A stretch of 12,292 nucleotides of DNA, from assembly GCA_015065205.1 (NCBI GenBank), contig SVQS01000042.1, positions 1-12,292 of the forward strand. Direction: 5' to 3'. Source of the DNA: Oscillospiraceae bacterium. GTDB taxonomy: Bacteria; Bacillota; Clostridia; Oscillospirales; CAG-272. The notes under the pieces are model-generated. The model was given only the letters and a program-made list of their open reading frames with translations, made no database searches and was not told the origin of the DNA. A program made the position numbers and the translations under genes. Numbering within the stretch: position 1 is the first letter of the stretch; every line of letters begins with the position of its first letter. Shown one piece after another: positions 5,495 through 11,401 of this stretch.

Positions 5495-6502
5495 ATGAAG
5501 ATTGCTGACATTGAAATCAAAAACGGAATATGTCTTGCTCCCTTGGCGGGGGTGAGTGACCGCACCTTTCGCGCCATGGCGCGTCGGTTCGGCGCGGAGT
5601 ACACCGTAAGCGAAATGGTGTCGGCAAAGGCGCTTTGCTACGAGCAGCTTTGCAAGCGTCCCGTCACCGAGGAACGAACCAAAACCGCTCCTCTTGCATC
5701 GGTTCTTCGCGAAGAACTCCCCATAGCGGTTCAGTTATTCGGGGCAGAGCCCGAATTCGTCGCTCGCGCGGCGGCGCTCCTTGAGAGCAACAACTATCGC
5801 GGATGCATCAGCGAGGTTCCCCCCTCGGTCATCGACATCAATATGGGATGCCCGATGGCAAAAATCGTTGGTAACGGCGAGGGCTCTGCGCTGATGAAAA
5901 ATCCCACTTTAGCGGCAGACGTGGTGCGAAAAACGGTAGACGCTGTCAAAATTCCCGTCACGGTCAAAATCCGCACGGGGTGGGACAAGGACAGCATCAA
6001 CGCAGTCGAGCTCGCCAAGCGTTTGGCGGATGCGGGAGCATCGATGATTTGTGTGCACGGTCGTACAAAAGAGCAGATGTATGCAGGAAAAGCCGACTGG
6101 AGCATTATTCGCGCCGTCAAAGAGGCGGTGGATATTCCCGTTGTGGGCAACGGCGATATTTTCTCGGCAGCGGATGCTTTGCGGATGTTCGAAGAGACAG
6201 GCTGCGACGGCATTATGGTCGCGCGCGGCGCGCAAGGAAATCCTTGGATCTTTGCCGAAATTCTCGCGGCTATTGAGGGAAAAACCTACACACCCCCATC
6301 GTTTGAAGAACGTTTCGCGGTCGCGCTCGAACACGCGCGCGGACTTGTGAGTGAGAAAGGCGAGCGAGTTGGCGTTGCCGAAAGCCGCAAGCACCTCGCT
6401 TGGTATCTGCACGGCATGCGCGGCGCGGCAAATGCAAGAAATGCGGTCATGTCCGCCACAACCCTTGCCGAGATCGAACAAATTTTGAAGTCGCTTTTGT
6501 AA
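5495..6502 (+). CDS. dusB: tRNA-dihydrouridine synthase (DusB-like)
   Basis: This 335-residue flavoenzyme reduces specific uridines in the tRNA D-loop to dihydrouridine, using FMN and NADPH in the cytoplasm. The TIM-barrel signatures are all present: LAPLAGVSDRTFR (14-26), QLFGAEP (80-86), DINMGCPMAKIVGNGEGSAL (114-133) with the catalytic Cys119, VTVKIRTGW (155-163), CVHGRT (186-191), VVGNGDI (216-222) and ARGAQGNPWIF (243-253, FMN phosphate loop). The C-terminal helical tRNA-binding region contains ESRKHLAWYLHGM (296-308). Length and motif order fit the DusB branch of bacteria. ATG 5495 follows CGGAGAA (5484-5490); no clear consensus promoter is visible in the 90 bp upstream, where a MITE-like element ends. 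There is no obvious terminator before the promoter of the next gene. In other bacteria dusB often lies next to fis or lysS; here lysS is about 3 kb downstream but not adjacent. Confidence 0.95.
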   Translation: MKIADIEIKNGICLAPLAGVSDRTFRAMARRFGAEYTVSEMVSAKALCYEQLCKRPVTEERTKTAPLASVLREELPIAVQLFGAEPEFVARAAALLESNNYRGCISEVPPSVIDINMGCPMAKIVGNGEGSALMKNPTLAADVVRKTVDAVKIPVTVKIRTGWDKDSINAVELAKRLADAGASMICVHGRTKEQMYAGKADWSIIRAVKEAVDIPVVGNGDIFSAADALRMFEETGCDGIMVARGAQGNPWIFAEILAAIEGKTYTPPSFEERFAVALEHARGLVSEKGERVGVAESRKHLAWYLHGMRGAANARNAVMSATTLAEIEQILKSLL

Positions 6503-6518
6503 AAAAATGAAATAAGCA

Positions 6519-6547
6519 TTGACTTTTTTGCAAATACGTGGTATGAT
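6519..6547 (+). promoter_or_regulatory. Sigma-A promoter of the 97-residue protein gene
   Basis: TTGACT (6519-6524) and TATGAT (6542-6547) are separated by 17 bp, and AAGGAGG is at 6571-6577. It starts only 17 bp after the dus stop, so dus read-through into this gene is also possible. Confidence 0.75.
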
Positions 6548-6585
6548 AATAAAAGAGATTACAATTCCCCAAGGAGGATAGATAT

Positions 6586-6879
6586 ATGGCAGAGACAAGA
6601 GCAAAGGTAGAGGGCAAGTACCTCGAATATTTGGAGAAGCCGCTCGTTCGCGAGGGCAACACCATTTGCTACGGCGATATGAATGAAAAGTGCATTTTGG
6701 TGCTTGAGATCATGTCCTACAAAGAAGTTGACGGCAAAAAATTGCCCAAGGATGTTTTCATTCAGGTAATCGACTCCAAAGACCCCACCAAGATCATCAA
6801 GCAGGGCAAAAAAGAAGGCCTTTACGATGCTTTCAGCGTAGGTCTTGTTTGGCTTGATCTTGCACTCAAGGCGAAATAA
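6586..6879 (+). CDS. Small conserved-looking protein of unknown function
   Basis: The protein has 97 residues; ATG 6586 lies 8 bases after a perfect AAGGAGG. There is no signal peptide or membrane segment, so it is probably cytoplasmic. The sequence is a compact alternating beta pattern: GKYLEYLEKPLVREGNTICYG, MNEKCILVLEIMSYKEV, PKDVFIQVIDSKDPTKIIKQ, then a final amphipathic segment GLYDAFSVGLVWLDLAL. I have an impression of similar short proteins in other Clostridia, but I know of no assigned function. It has its own promoter, a strong ribosome binding site and a strong terminator, which suggests a well-expressed single gene. Confidence 0.85.
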   Translation: MAETRAKVEGKYLEYLEKPLVREGNTICYGDMNEKCILVLEIMSYKEVDGKKLPKDVFIQVIDSKDPTKIIKQGKKEGLYDAFSVGLVWLDLALKAK

Positions 6880-6896
6880 AAAACGACAATAAAAAT

Positions 6897-6926
6897 CCAC
6901 CCGCATAGCGGGTGGTATTTCATTTT
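6897..6926 (+). terminator. Intrinsic terminator after the 97-residue protein gene
   Basis: CCACCCGC (6897-6904) pairs with GCGGGTGG (6908-6915) over the loop ATA, followed by TATTTCATTTT. It is preceded by A-rich sequence. Confidence 0.85.
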
Positions 6927-6936
6927 CGGGCATAGC

Positions 6937-7018
6937 CCTAATAATACTGGCTGCGCACAAGTGCGCCGAGTATTGGCCTGCCAGCCATGCAATTATTATT
7001 GGCTACCCGTAAACGGGT
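6937..7018. other. Cluster of nested inverted repeats, possible structured element
   Basis: CC-AATAATA (6937-6946, with one bulged T) pairs with TATTATTGG (6994-7002). Nested inside, TGGCT (6948-6952) pairs with AGCCA (6983-6987), and within that GCGCAC (6953-6958) pairs with GTGCGC (6961-6966). Next to it is ACCCGT-AA-ACGGGT (7005-7018). No gene is visible in 6880-7215; the stretch holds this cluster, terminators on both sides and a solo MITE-like arm. Whether it is RNA or a decayed mobile element cannot be told from one copy. Confidence 0.4.
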
Positions 7019-7029
7019 TACCGTAATGA

Positions 7030-7052
7030 GCCTCCCTTGTGTAAAGGGAGCC
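7030..7052. repeat. Solo MITE-like arm, TCCCTTGTGTAAAGGGA type
   Basis: The arm GCCTCCCTTGTGTAAAGGGA and following bases match both ends of the element at 5012-5137. It folds as a 7-bp hairpin (CTCCCTT/AAGGGAG) followed by CCTTTTTC, so it may work as a plus-strand terminator. Confidence 0.65.
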
Positions 7053-7117
7053 TTTTTCACAAAGTCATCCTGCACTACCTTTTGTGCTATTTCTGTTTAT
7101 CGGCATAGCCTTTTTTC

Positions 7118-7148
7118 AACCACGCGACTATCGCGTGGTTTTCGTTTT
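7118..7148 (+). terminator. Hairpin with T-rich tail
   Basis: AACCACGCGA (7118-7127) pairs with TCGCGTGGTT (7131-7140) over loop CTA, then TTCGTTTT follows. It has a terminator shape on the plus strand, though no gene lies directly upstream. Confidence 0.6.
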
Positions 7149-7150
7149 AC

Positions 7151-7188
7151 AAAAAGCGCGCGAAGAACAATGTCTTCGCGCGCTTTTT
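7151..7188. terminator. Bidirectional intrinsic terminator of the rnhA operon
   Basis: A 16-bp perfect stem (7151-7166 with 7173-7188; AAAAAGCGCGCGAAGA type) with a 6-nt loop carries A/T runs at both outer ends. It lies 27 bp beyond the stop of the 95-residue protein on the minus strand. Confidence 0.9.
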
Positions 7189-7215
7189 TATGCGGTTATT
7201 GGGAAACAACAGCTT

Positions 7216-7503
7216 TTAAAATTCAATTACTTCCTTTTTGGGAGCTATTCTTCTTTGTTTTTTAACGGTTACGGTCGTTTCACCCTCAAGTTGCAATGCG
7301 GCCAAACGAGCCTTCAGCTCTTCAAACTTTGCTTCCTCGCACCTCAATTGAATAGCAAGGTAGGCGTTGTGAAATTCACCCGCCGCGGCGCAGAGTTGTA
7401 GCGCCTCGCGAGATTTTTGTGCCAGTTTGGCTTCTTTTCGTTCTGCTCTTGTAATGCGCTTCGGTTTTACCTTTATTTTTACCTTTTTTTCACTGTTTTT
7501 CAT
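7216..7503 (-). CDS. Small basic protein of unknown function, downstream of rnhA
   Basis: The protein has 95 residues. ATG 7503 is chosen because AAGGAGA (7517-7511) lies 7 bases upstream. An in-frame ATG at 7548 overlaps the rnhA stop but has no good ribosome binding site at the right distance. The N-terminus is very basic (KKVKIKVKPKRITRAERKEA). The middle (about 20-72) is Ala/Glu/Lys/Leu-rich and probably a helical coiled coil (EEAKFEELKARLAALQLEGE), and the C-terminus is again basic (KKQRRIAPKK). I see no catalytic or metal-binding motif and do not recognise a family. The 37-bp gap to rnhA, the lack of a promoter between them and the shared terminator argue for co-transcription. A nucleic-acid-binding or structural role is only a guess from its charge. 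Confidence 0.75.
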   Translation of the reverse strand: MKNSEKKVKIKVKPKRITRAERKEAKLAQKSREALQLCAAAGEFHNAYLAIQLRCEEAKFEELKARLAALQLEGETTVTVKKQRRIAPKKEVIEF

Positions 7504-7540
7504 TGCTTTATCTCCTTTTTTGTATATACGTAGTGCAAAA

Positions 7541-8017
7541 TTAAACATTTATATCGAAGGGGGGCTCCTCGTCGGCAAGCTCGGGAAAGCTATCGGCAAA
7601 CGCGGTTGCCAAGCGGTCGCACCGCTCATTGTAGGGGTGTCCGTCGTGTCCCTTCACCCACACGAGCTCGACCTCGTGGGTATCGAGAAGTTTTAAAAGC
7701 TTCTCCCATAAATCGGGATTGAGTGCGGGGGAACGGTCTGCCTTGCGCCAGCCTTTGGCTTTCCAAGACCTCGCCCAGCCTTGCTCGATGGCATCAACGA
7801 GATATTTGGAGTCGGACGTGAGCGTGACTTGACAGGGCTCTTTGAGTGCCGCAAGCGCCTCGATGGCAGCGGTGAGCTCCATACGGTTGTTGGTCGTCAT
7901 CGCTTCGCCGCCCGACATCTCGCGCTCGATGCCACGATAGACCAGCACCGCACCCCAGCCGCCTCTGCCGGGATTGCCGCGACAGGCACCGTCGGTATAA
8001 ATTTCTACGTGCTTCAT
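7541..8017 (-). CDS. rnhA: Ribonuclease HI
   Basis: This 158-residue enzyme cleaves the RNA strand of RNA-DNA hybrids (R-loops, primers) in the cytoplasm. The catalytic set matches the Escherichia coli enzyme in both identity and numbering: Asp9 in YTDGACRGNPGRGGWGAVL, Glu47 in NNRMELTAAIEAL, Asp69 in LTSDSKYLVDAI, and His124 and Asp134 in VKGHDGHPYNERCDRLA. The basic-protrusion helix is present (GWARSWKAKGWRKAD, 80-94). The start at 8017 gives the usual length; an in-frame ATG at 8038 would add seven residues (MKGGAFL) and cannot be excluded, because GGCGGTG before 8017 is only a fair ribosome binding site. It is the first gene of a two-gene operon with the 95-residue basic protein. Confidence 0.95.
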   Translation of the reverse strand: MKHVEIYTDGACRGNPGRGGWGAVLVYRGIEREMSGGEAMTTNNRMELTAAIEALAALKEPCQVTLTSDSKYLVDAIEQGWARSWKAKGWRKADRSPALNPDLWEKLLKLLDTHEVELVWVKGHDGHPYNERCDRLATAFADSFPELADEEPPFDINV

Positions 8018-8051
8018 CAAAAAAGCACCGCCTTTCATTCTTTCTGCTCTC

Positions 8052-8080
8052 ATTATACACGAAAAAAACGAGAATTGCAA
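8052..8080 (-). promoter_or_regulatory. Sigma-A promoter of rnhA
   Basis: On the minus strand TTGCAA (8080-8075) and TATAAT (8057-8052) are 17 bp apart. The surrounding 40 bp are nearly identical to the promoter at 8727-8754. Confidence 0.8.
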
Positions 8081-8101
8081 GGGGGTGAGGCAAAAAAGAC
8101 T

Positions 8102-8173
8102 TATGGAGAGGGGGAAAACTTCTTGCAAGAAGTTTTCCCCCTCTCCATACCTCTCCCCTTTTCAAGAACCTTC
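8102..8173 (+). repeat. Short-form hairpin repeat, copy D: perfect 24-bp palindrome plus tail
   Basis: Bases 8102-8125 are the exact reverse complement of 8126-8149 (core GGGGGAAAACTTCTTG), with no spacer. The family tail CCCCTTTTCAAGAACCTTC follows at 8155-8173. The conserved ~130-nt block of the long copies is missing. It lies between the 3' end of the 161-residue protein gene and the rnhA promoter. Confidence 0.85.
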
Positions 8174-8209
8174 ACAAAGAAAAGGGTGTTTTTGTATATT
8201 GCTTTGTTT

Positions 8210-8695
8210 TTATTCTCTTTTGAAACATTTTTTGATCTTGTGCCAAAAAACATTTGTAATATTTTTAACAGTCTTTTCTTCGGGAATTTTTTCCTCCAAC
8301 ACCCACGGCAACTTTATTCCATAAACATAAATGACAAAATATTCATCCTTCTGCTCGTTTGGGATATACCGATCGCCAATTACAATGCTCAAAAACGAGT
8401 TTCCATCCTGTATGTCAATTTCGTATTTATCATATTCCAAAATTTTGCCATTAACGGTGTAAGCAACGAAGTGGTAATCGACAATGCCATCCGTTATATC
8501 CCAACCCGTTTCGCCGGGACGTGAAATATCTACACCAAGCTCGGATAAAAACGTTTTGAGACGCGGAAACACAGAACCTACTTGTGCATAAAAGTTACGA
8601 CAAGCCGGACAATCACAAAGAGAATGTTCGCGATAATACTGCATCGTTTTATCTACATCAACATCCATTTTGCAGTCTTGCTTTTGTATAATCAT
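8210..8695 (-). CDS. Protein with Cys-X-Cys-X2-Cys motif, unknown function
   Basis: The protein has 161 residues. The start at 8695 follows AAAGGACAG (8709-8701); in-frame codons further upstream overlap the promoter. The N-terminal third contains TMQYYREHSLCDCPACRNFY (17-36), with Cys27, Cys29 and Cys32 (plus Cys8) suggesting a metal-binding knuckle. Next comes FPRLKTFLSELGVDISRPGETGW (43-65). The rest is beta-rich (VDYHFVAYTVNGKILEYDKYEIDI, SFLSIVIGDRYIP, EYFVIYVYGIKLPWVL) and ends in a basic tail (WHKIKKCFKRE). There is no signal peptide or membrane helix. The 'C.CP.C.N.Y' motif followed by 'L...GVD..RP.E' gives me an impression of a recurring Firmicutes family, but I cannot name it or give a function. 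It is a single gene with its own promoter. Confidence 0.8.
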   Translation of the reverse strand: MIIQKQDCKMDVDVDKTMQYYREHSLCDCPACRNFYAQVGSVFPRLKTFLSELGVDISRPGETGWDITDGIVDYHFVAYTVNGKILEYDKYEIDIQDGNSFLSIVIGDRYIPNEQKDEYFVIYVYGIKLPWVLEEKIPEEKTVKNITNVFWHKIKKCFKRE

Positions 8696-8726
8696 TTTTT
8701 CTGTCCTTTCTTTGTTTTCTACTCCC

Positions 8727-8754
8727 ATTATACACAAAAAAACGCGAATTTCAA
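8727..8754 (-). promoter_or_regulatory. Sigma-A promoter of the Cys-motif protein gene
   Basis: On the minus strand TTGAAA (8754-8749) and TATAAT (8732-8727) are 16 bp apart. The -35 lies in a CCCCCTTGAAATTC stretch that resembles the tail of the hairpin repeat family. Confidence 0.8.
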
Positions 8755-8854
8755 GGGGGTGTGGGAAAATAAATGGGAAAACCGCCCCCTATCGTTATTC
8801 AACTTGAATCTTGAATACCCCATTTACAAACAGATATCACAAAACAAAGCCACT

Positions 8855-9131
8855 GTATGTCATTCTGAGCGAAGAGCGAAGCTCGTAGTCGAACTTCCGC
8901 GGGTTGAGCGTAAGCGAACAAGCGGAAGCGCGAGACCTTTTTGGTCGACGCGGGATATGGCTTAAAATCTCGGTGACCTGCCAACGGAATGTTACATCGA
9001 TTCAAAAGCCACCCAAACTCCGAGCCATATCCCTTCGTCGCTATCGCTCCTCGGTTTTGTATCGCTATTCGCTCAACAAAACTTCGACTACGCAAACCGC
9101 TTTGCGGTTTTCTTCGCTCAGAATGACATAC
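8855..9131. mobile_element. MITE-like element with GTATGTCATTCTGAGCG ends
   Basis: The 277-bp unit has perfect 21-bp terminal inverted repeats (8855-8875 and 9111-9131). Further inverted pairs lie inside, including CGTAGTCGAA with TTCGACTACG, and GGGATATGGCT (about 8950) with AGCCATATCCC (about 9024). It could therefore fold into one long imperfect hairpin. No protein is supported in it. Elements with 'TCATTCTGAGCGAAG' ends are widespread in bacterial genomes and are thought to be non-autonomous. The gene-free stretch 8755-9333 also holds the repeat at 9197-9242 and the lysS promoter; in 8770-8854 I see nothing. Confidence 0.75.
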
Positions 9132-9196
9132 AAAGGTATTATTTACAATGAACCTCGAAGCTGCAGAGGCGATTACCCGTTGCCCCGCCTATTTAT

Positions 9197-9242
9197 CACA
9201 ACTTTTTCACCATAAATACCACAACTTTTTCACCATAAATAC
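9197..9242. repeat. Two exact 23-bp direct repeats before lysS
   Basis: The unit beginning CACAACTTTTTCACC and ending ATAAATAC is repeated head to tail without a spacer (9197-9219, 9220-9242), followed by a partial CAC. It ends 9 bp before the -35 of the lysS promoter. Confidence 0.9.
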
Positions 9243-9251
9243 CACATTTCC

Positions 9252-9280
9252 TTGACAAGCACAATTTTTTGTGTTACAAT
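9252..9280 (+). promoter_or_regulatory. Sigma-A promoter of lysS
   Basis: TTGACA (9252-9257) and TACAAT (9275-9280) are 17 bp apart. A second possible -10, TATAAT, is at 9292-9297 but has only a weak -35. The leader is about 30-50 nt, too short for a T-box. Confidence 0.8.
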
Positions 9281-9333
9281 AATATGTTGTATATAATTTT
9301 ATCTATTTTTTATTAGAAATGAGGTTTCCAATT

Positions 9334-11382
9334 ATGCATTGGTCAGAAGAAATTGCGCAAAGAATTATTGCGCGCAACCCCGAAAAAGAAGAATACGTTT
9401 GCGCCGCGGGCATTAGTCCCTCGGGCTCTGTTCACATTGGTAACTTCCGCGACGTTGCTACGTCCTTGATGGTCGTTCGCGCTCTGCAAAAGCAGGGTAA
9501 GAAGGCAAAGCTGCTCTTCTCTTGGGATGAGTACGACCGTTGCCGCAAAATTCCTGCAAACGTGCAGGCGGTTGTAGGTAGCGACTACGACAAATATATC
9601 GGTTCCCCCTACGTTGATATTCCCGACCCTTGGGGCTGCCACGAAAACTACGCAAAGCACTTTGAGGAAGAATTCCTCAAGGCTATGGAGCAATTTGGCA
9701 TCGAGCTTGACTGCCGCTATCAGGCAGATATGTACCGCTCGGGCAAATATACCAAGGATATTATCGAGTCTCTCCAAAAGAGAGAGGAAATCTTTGAAAT
9801 TCTCGATTCCTTCAAAACCAAGGACACCACAAAGAGCACAGAAGAGCTCAAGGCAGAGCACGACGCGGAAAAGGCTGTTTACTACCCCGTAAGCATCTTT
9901 TGCCCCAAGTGCCACACCGACTTCACCAAGATCACCAATCTTTCCGACGACTGCACCGAGGCTGATTACACCTGCCGTTGCGGTCACTCCGGTCACTTCA
10001 ACTTCCTGACCGATTTTGACTGCAAGCTCGGTTGGAAGATCGACTGGCCGATGCGTTGGCGATACGAGGCTGTCGATTTTGAGCCCGGCGGAAAGGATCA
10101 CGCCGCTCCCACAGGCTCTTACTCTAACTCCAAGATCATCTCCAAAAAGATCTTCAATTTCGAGCCCCCGATGTTCCAAGGGTATGAATTTATCGGCATT
10201 AAGGGTATGACGGGTAAGATGTCCTCGTCTTCCGGTCTCAACCTCACCCCCGAAACACTGCTCAAGCTCTATCAACCCGAGATCATTCTCTGGCTCTATT
10301 CCAAGACAGACCCCACCAAAGCATTTGATTTCTGCTTTGACGACGGTATTCTTCGTCAATACTTTGAGTTCGACAAGATGCTGGCCGACGTGCGCGAGGG
10401 CAAGGCCTCCGACGCCATTGCAGATATTATGTACAACTGCAAGATCGACGGTCGCGAAATTGAGACCGTTCCCTTCTCGCTTCTCGTTCAGCTCGGCTCT
10501 ATCGTTAACTTTAACGTGCCTATGCTCGAGACGGTATTTGAAAAGATCGGTACTCCCTACACCGCAGAGCAGTTTGCCGACCGTCTTGACCGCGCAAAAT
10601 TCTGGCTCGAGCAATGCGCTCCCGACCAGGTCAACCGTCTGCGTACAACTCGTAATTTCGAGGTTTGGAACGCACTTGAAGACAACGAAAAGAAGGCCAT
10701 TGAACTGCTGCACGCCTACATTGCAAAGGGCGGCTACACGCTGGACGAGCTGAACACCGAGCTTTATGCCATCCCAAAGACCGTTTACGGCACCGATATG
10801 ACCGACAAGGAGCTCAAGGGTCTGCAGGGTAATTTCTTCCGCAATGTTTACAAACTGCTCATTGATAAGGAAAAGGGCCCTCGTCTCTATCTGTTCCTCT
10901 ATGCGATCGAAGCCGACAAGTACGTTGGTCTCTTGGATTTCTCCTATCCCCAAACCGAAGAAGAGATCGCTCTTGACACTCCCTGCGAGGAGTGCGCTCC
11001 CGCCGAAGAGGCAGAACCCGAGGTTCGCGAAGCCGATCCCGTTGAGCCCATCAAGGAGCAAGTCGTTATCGATGATTTTGCAAAGCTCGACTTCCGTGTT
11101 TGCAAGATCCTCAAGGCCGAGGCTGTTCGCAAGTCTCACTCCTGCCTCAAGCTCACCCTCTTTGATGGCATCGGTGAGCGCGTGATCATGTCCTCTATCA
11201 AAGAGGAATACACCCCCGAGATGCTCATAGGTCGCAAGATCATCGTATTTGCAAACCTCAAGCCCAACCGTATCTGCAACGTCAACTCTCAAGGTATGCT
11301 CCTCGCCGCTACCAACAACGCTTGCGGCTGCAAGGTCATCTTCGTTGACGATTCTGTACCGGAGGGTACTGCTATCCATTAA
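9334..11382 (+). CDS. lysS: Class I lysyl-tRNA synthetase with C-terminal Trbp111-like tRNA-binding domain
   Basis: The 682-residue protein charges tRNA-Lys with lysine using ATP. ATG 9334 is preferred because GAGGT (9321-9325) lies 8 bases upstream; an in-frame ATG at 9319 has no ribosome binding site. It is the class I (archaeal-type) enzyme, unrelated to the common class II LysRS. Rossmann signatures are SPSGSVHIGNFRD (28-40, HIGN) and GKMSSSSG (294-301, the KMSKS loop). A Cys-rich insertion, C190PKC193 with C214RC216, probably binds zinc. The alpha-helical anticodon-binding region extends to about 535. After an acidic Glu/Pro/Ala linker (543-575) comes an OB-fold tRNA-binding domain of the Trbp111/EMAPII type (578-682: IDDFAKLDFRVCKILKAEAV, KPNRICNVNSQGMLLAA), as at the C-terminus of many MetRS. 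Class I LysRS is usually about 500-550 residues, so this is an extended fusion. It is transcribed alone from a consensus promoter. Its stop is followed after 19 bp by repeat copy B. Confidence 0.95.
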   Translation: MHWSEEIAQRIIARNPEKEEYVCAAGISPSGSVHIGNFRDVATSLMVVRALQKQGKKAKLLFSWDEYDRCRKIPANVQAVVGSDYDKYIGSPYVDIPDPWGCHENYAKHFEEEFLKAMEQFGIELDCRYQADMYRSGKYTKDIIESLQKREEIFEILDSFKTKDTTKSTEELKAEHDAEKAVYYPVSIFCPKCHTDFTKITNLSDDCTEADYTCRCGHSGHFNFLTDFDCKLGWKIDWPMRWRYEAVDFEPGGKDHAAPTGSYSNSKIISKKIFNFEPPMFQGYEFIGIKGMTGKMSSSSGLNLTPETLLKLYQPEIILWLYSKTDPTKAFDFCFDDGILRQYFEFDKMLADVREGKASDAIADIMYNCKIDGREIETVPFSLLVQLGSIVNFNVPMLETVFEKIGTPYTAEQFADRLDRAKFWLEQCAPDQVNRLRTTRNFEVWNALEDNEKKAIELLHAYIAKGGYTLDELNTELYAIPKTVYGTDMTDKELKGLQGNFFRNVYKLLIDKEKGPRLYLFLYAIEADKYVGLLDFSYPQTEEEIALDTPCEECAPAEEAEPEVREADPVEPIKEQVVIDDFAKLDFRVCKILKAEAVRKSHSCLKLTLFDGIGERVIMSSIKEEYTPEMLIGRKIIVFANLKPNRICNVNSQGMLLAATNNACGCKVIFVDDSVPEGTAIH

Positions 11383-11401
11383 GGTTTTTGCGTGTTTTTT
11401 T

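Noticed and set aside
5794..6604. Open frames on the minus strand across dus
   Set aside because: They overlap the catalytic core of a clear tRNA-dihydrouridine synthase in antisense and show no domain or ribosome binding site.
9197..9242. Possible CRISPR-like repeats
   Set aside because: The two 23-bp copies are directly adjacent with no spacer and there are no cas genes. The 18-bp repeats at 2603-2656 are coding.
9281..9333. T-box or other riboswitch upstream of lysS
   Set aside because: The leader from the best promoter is only about 50 nt and has no T-box sequence or anti-terminator.
9343..11379. A 678-codon open frame on the minus strand opposite lysS
   Set aside because: It is the mirror of a strongly biased coding sequence. 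The plus strand has all class I LysRS motifs, a ribosome binding site and a promoter, while the minus frame has no recognisable domain or start signals.
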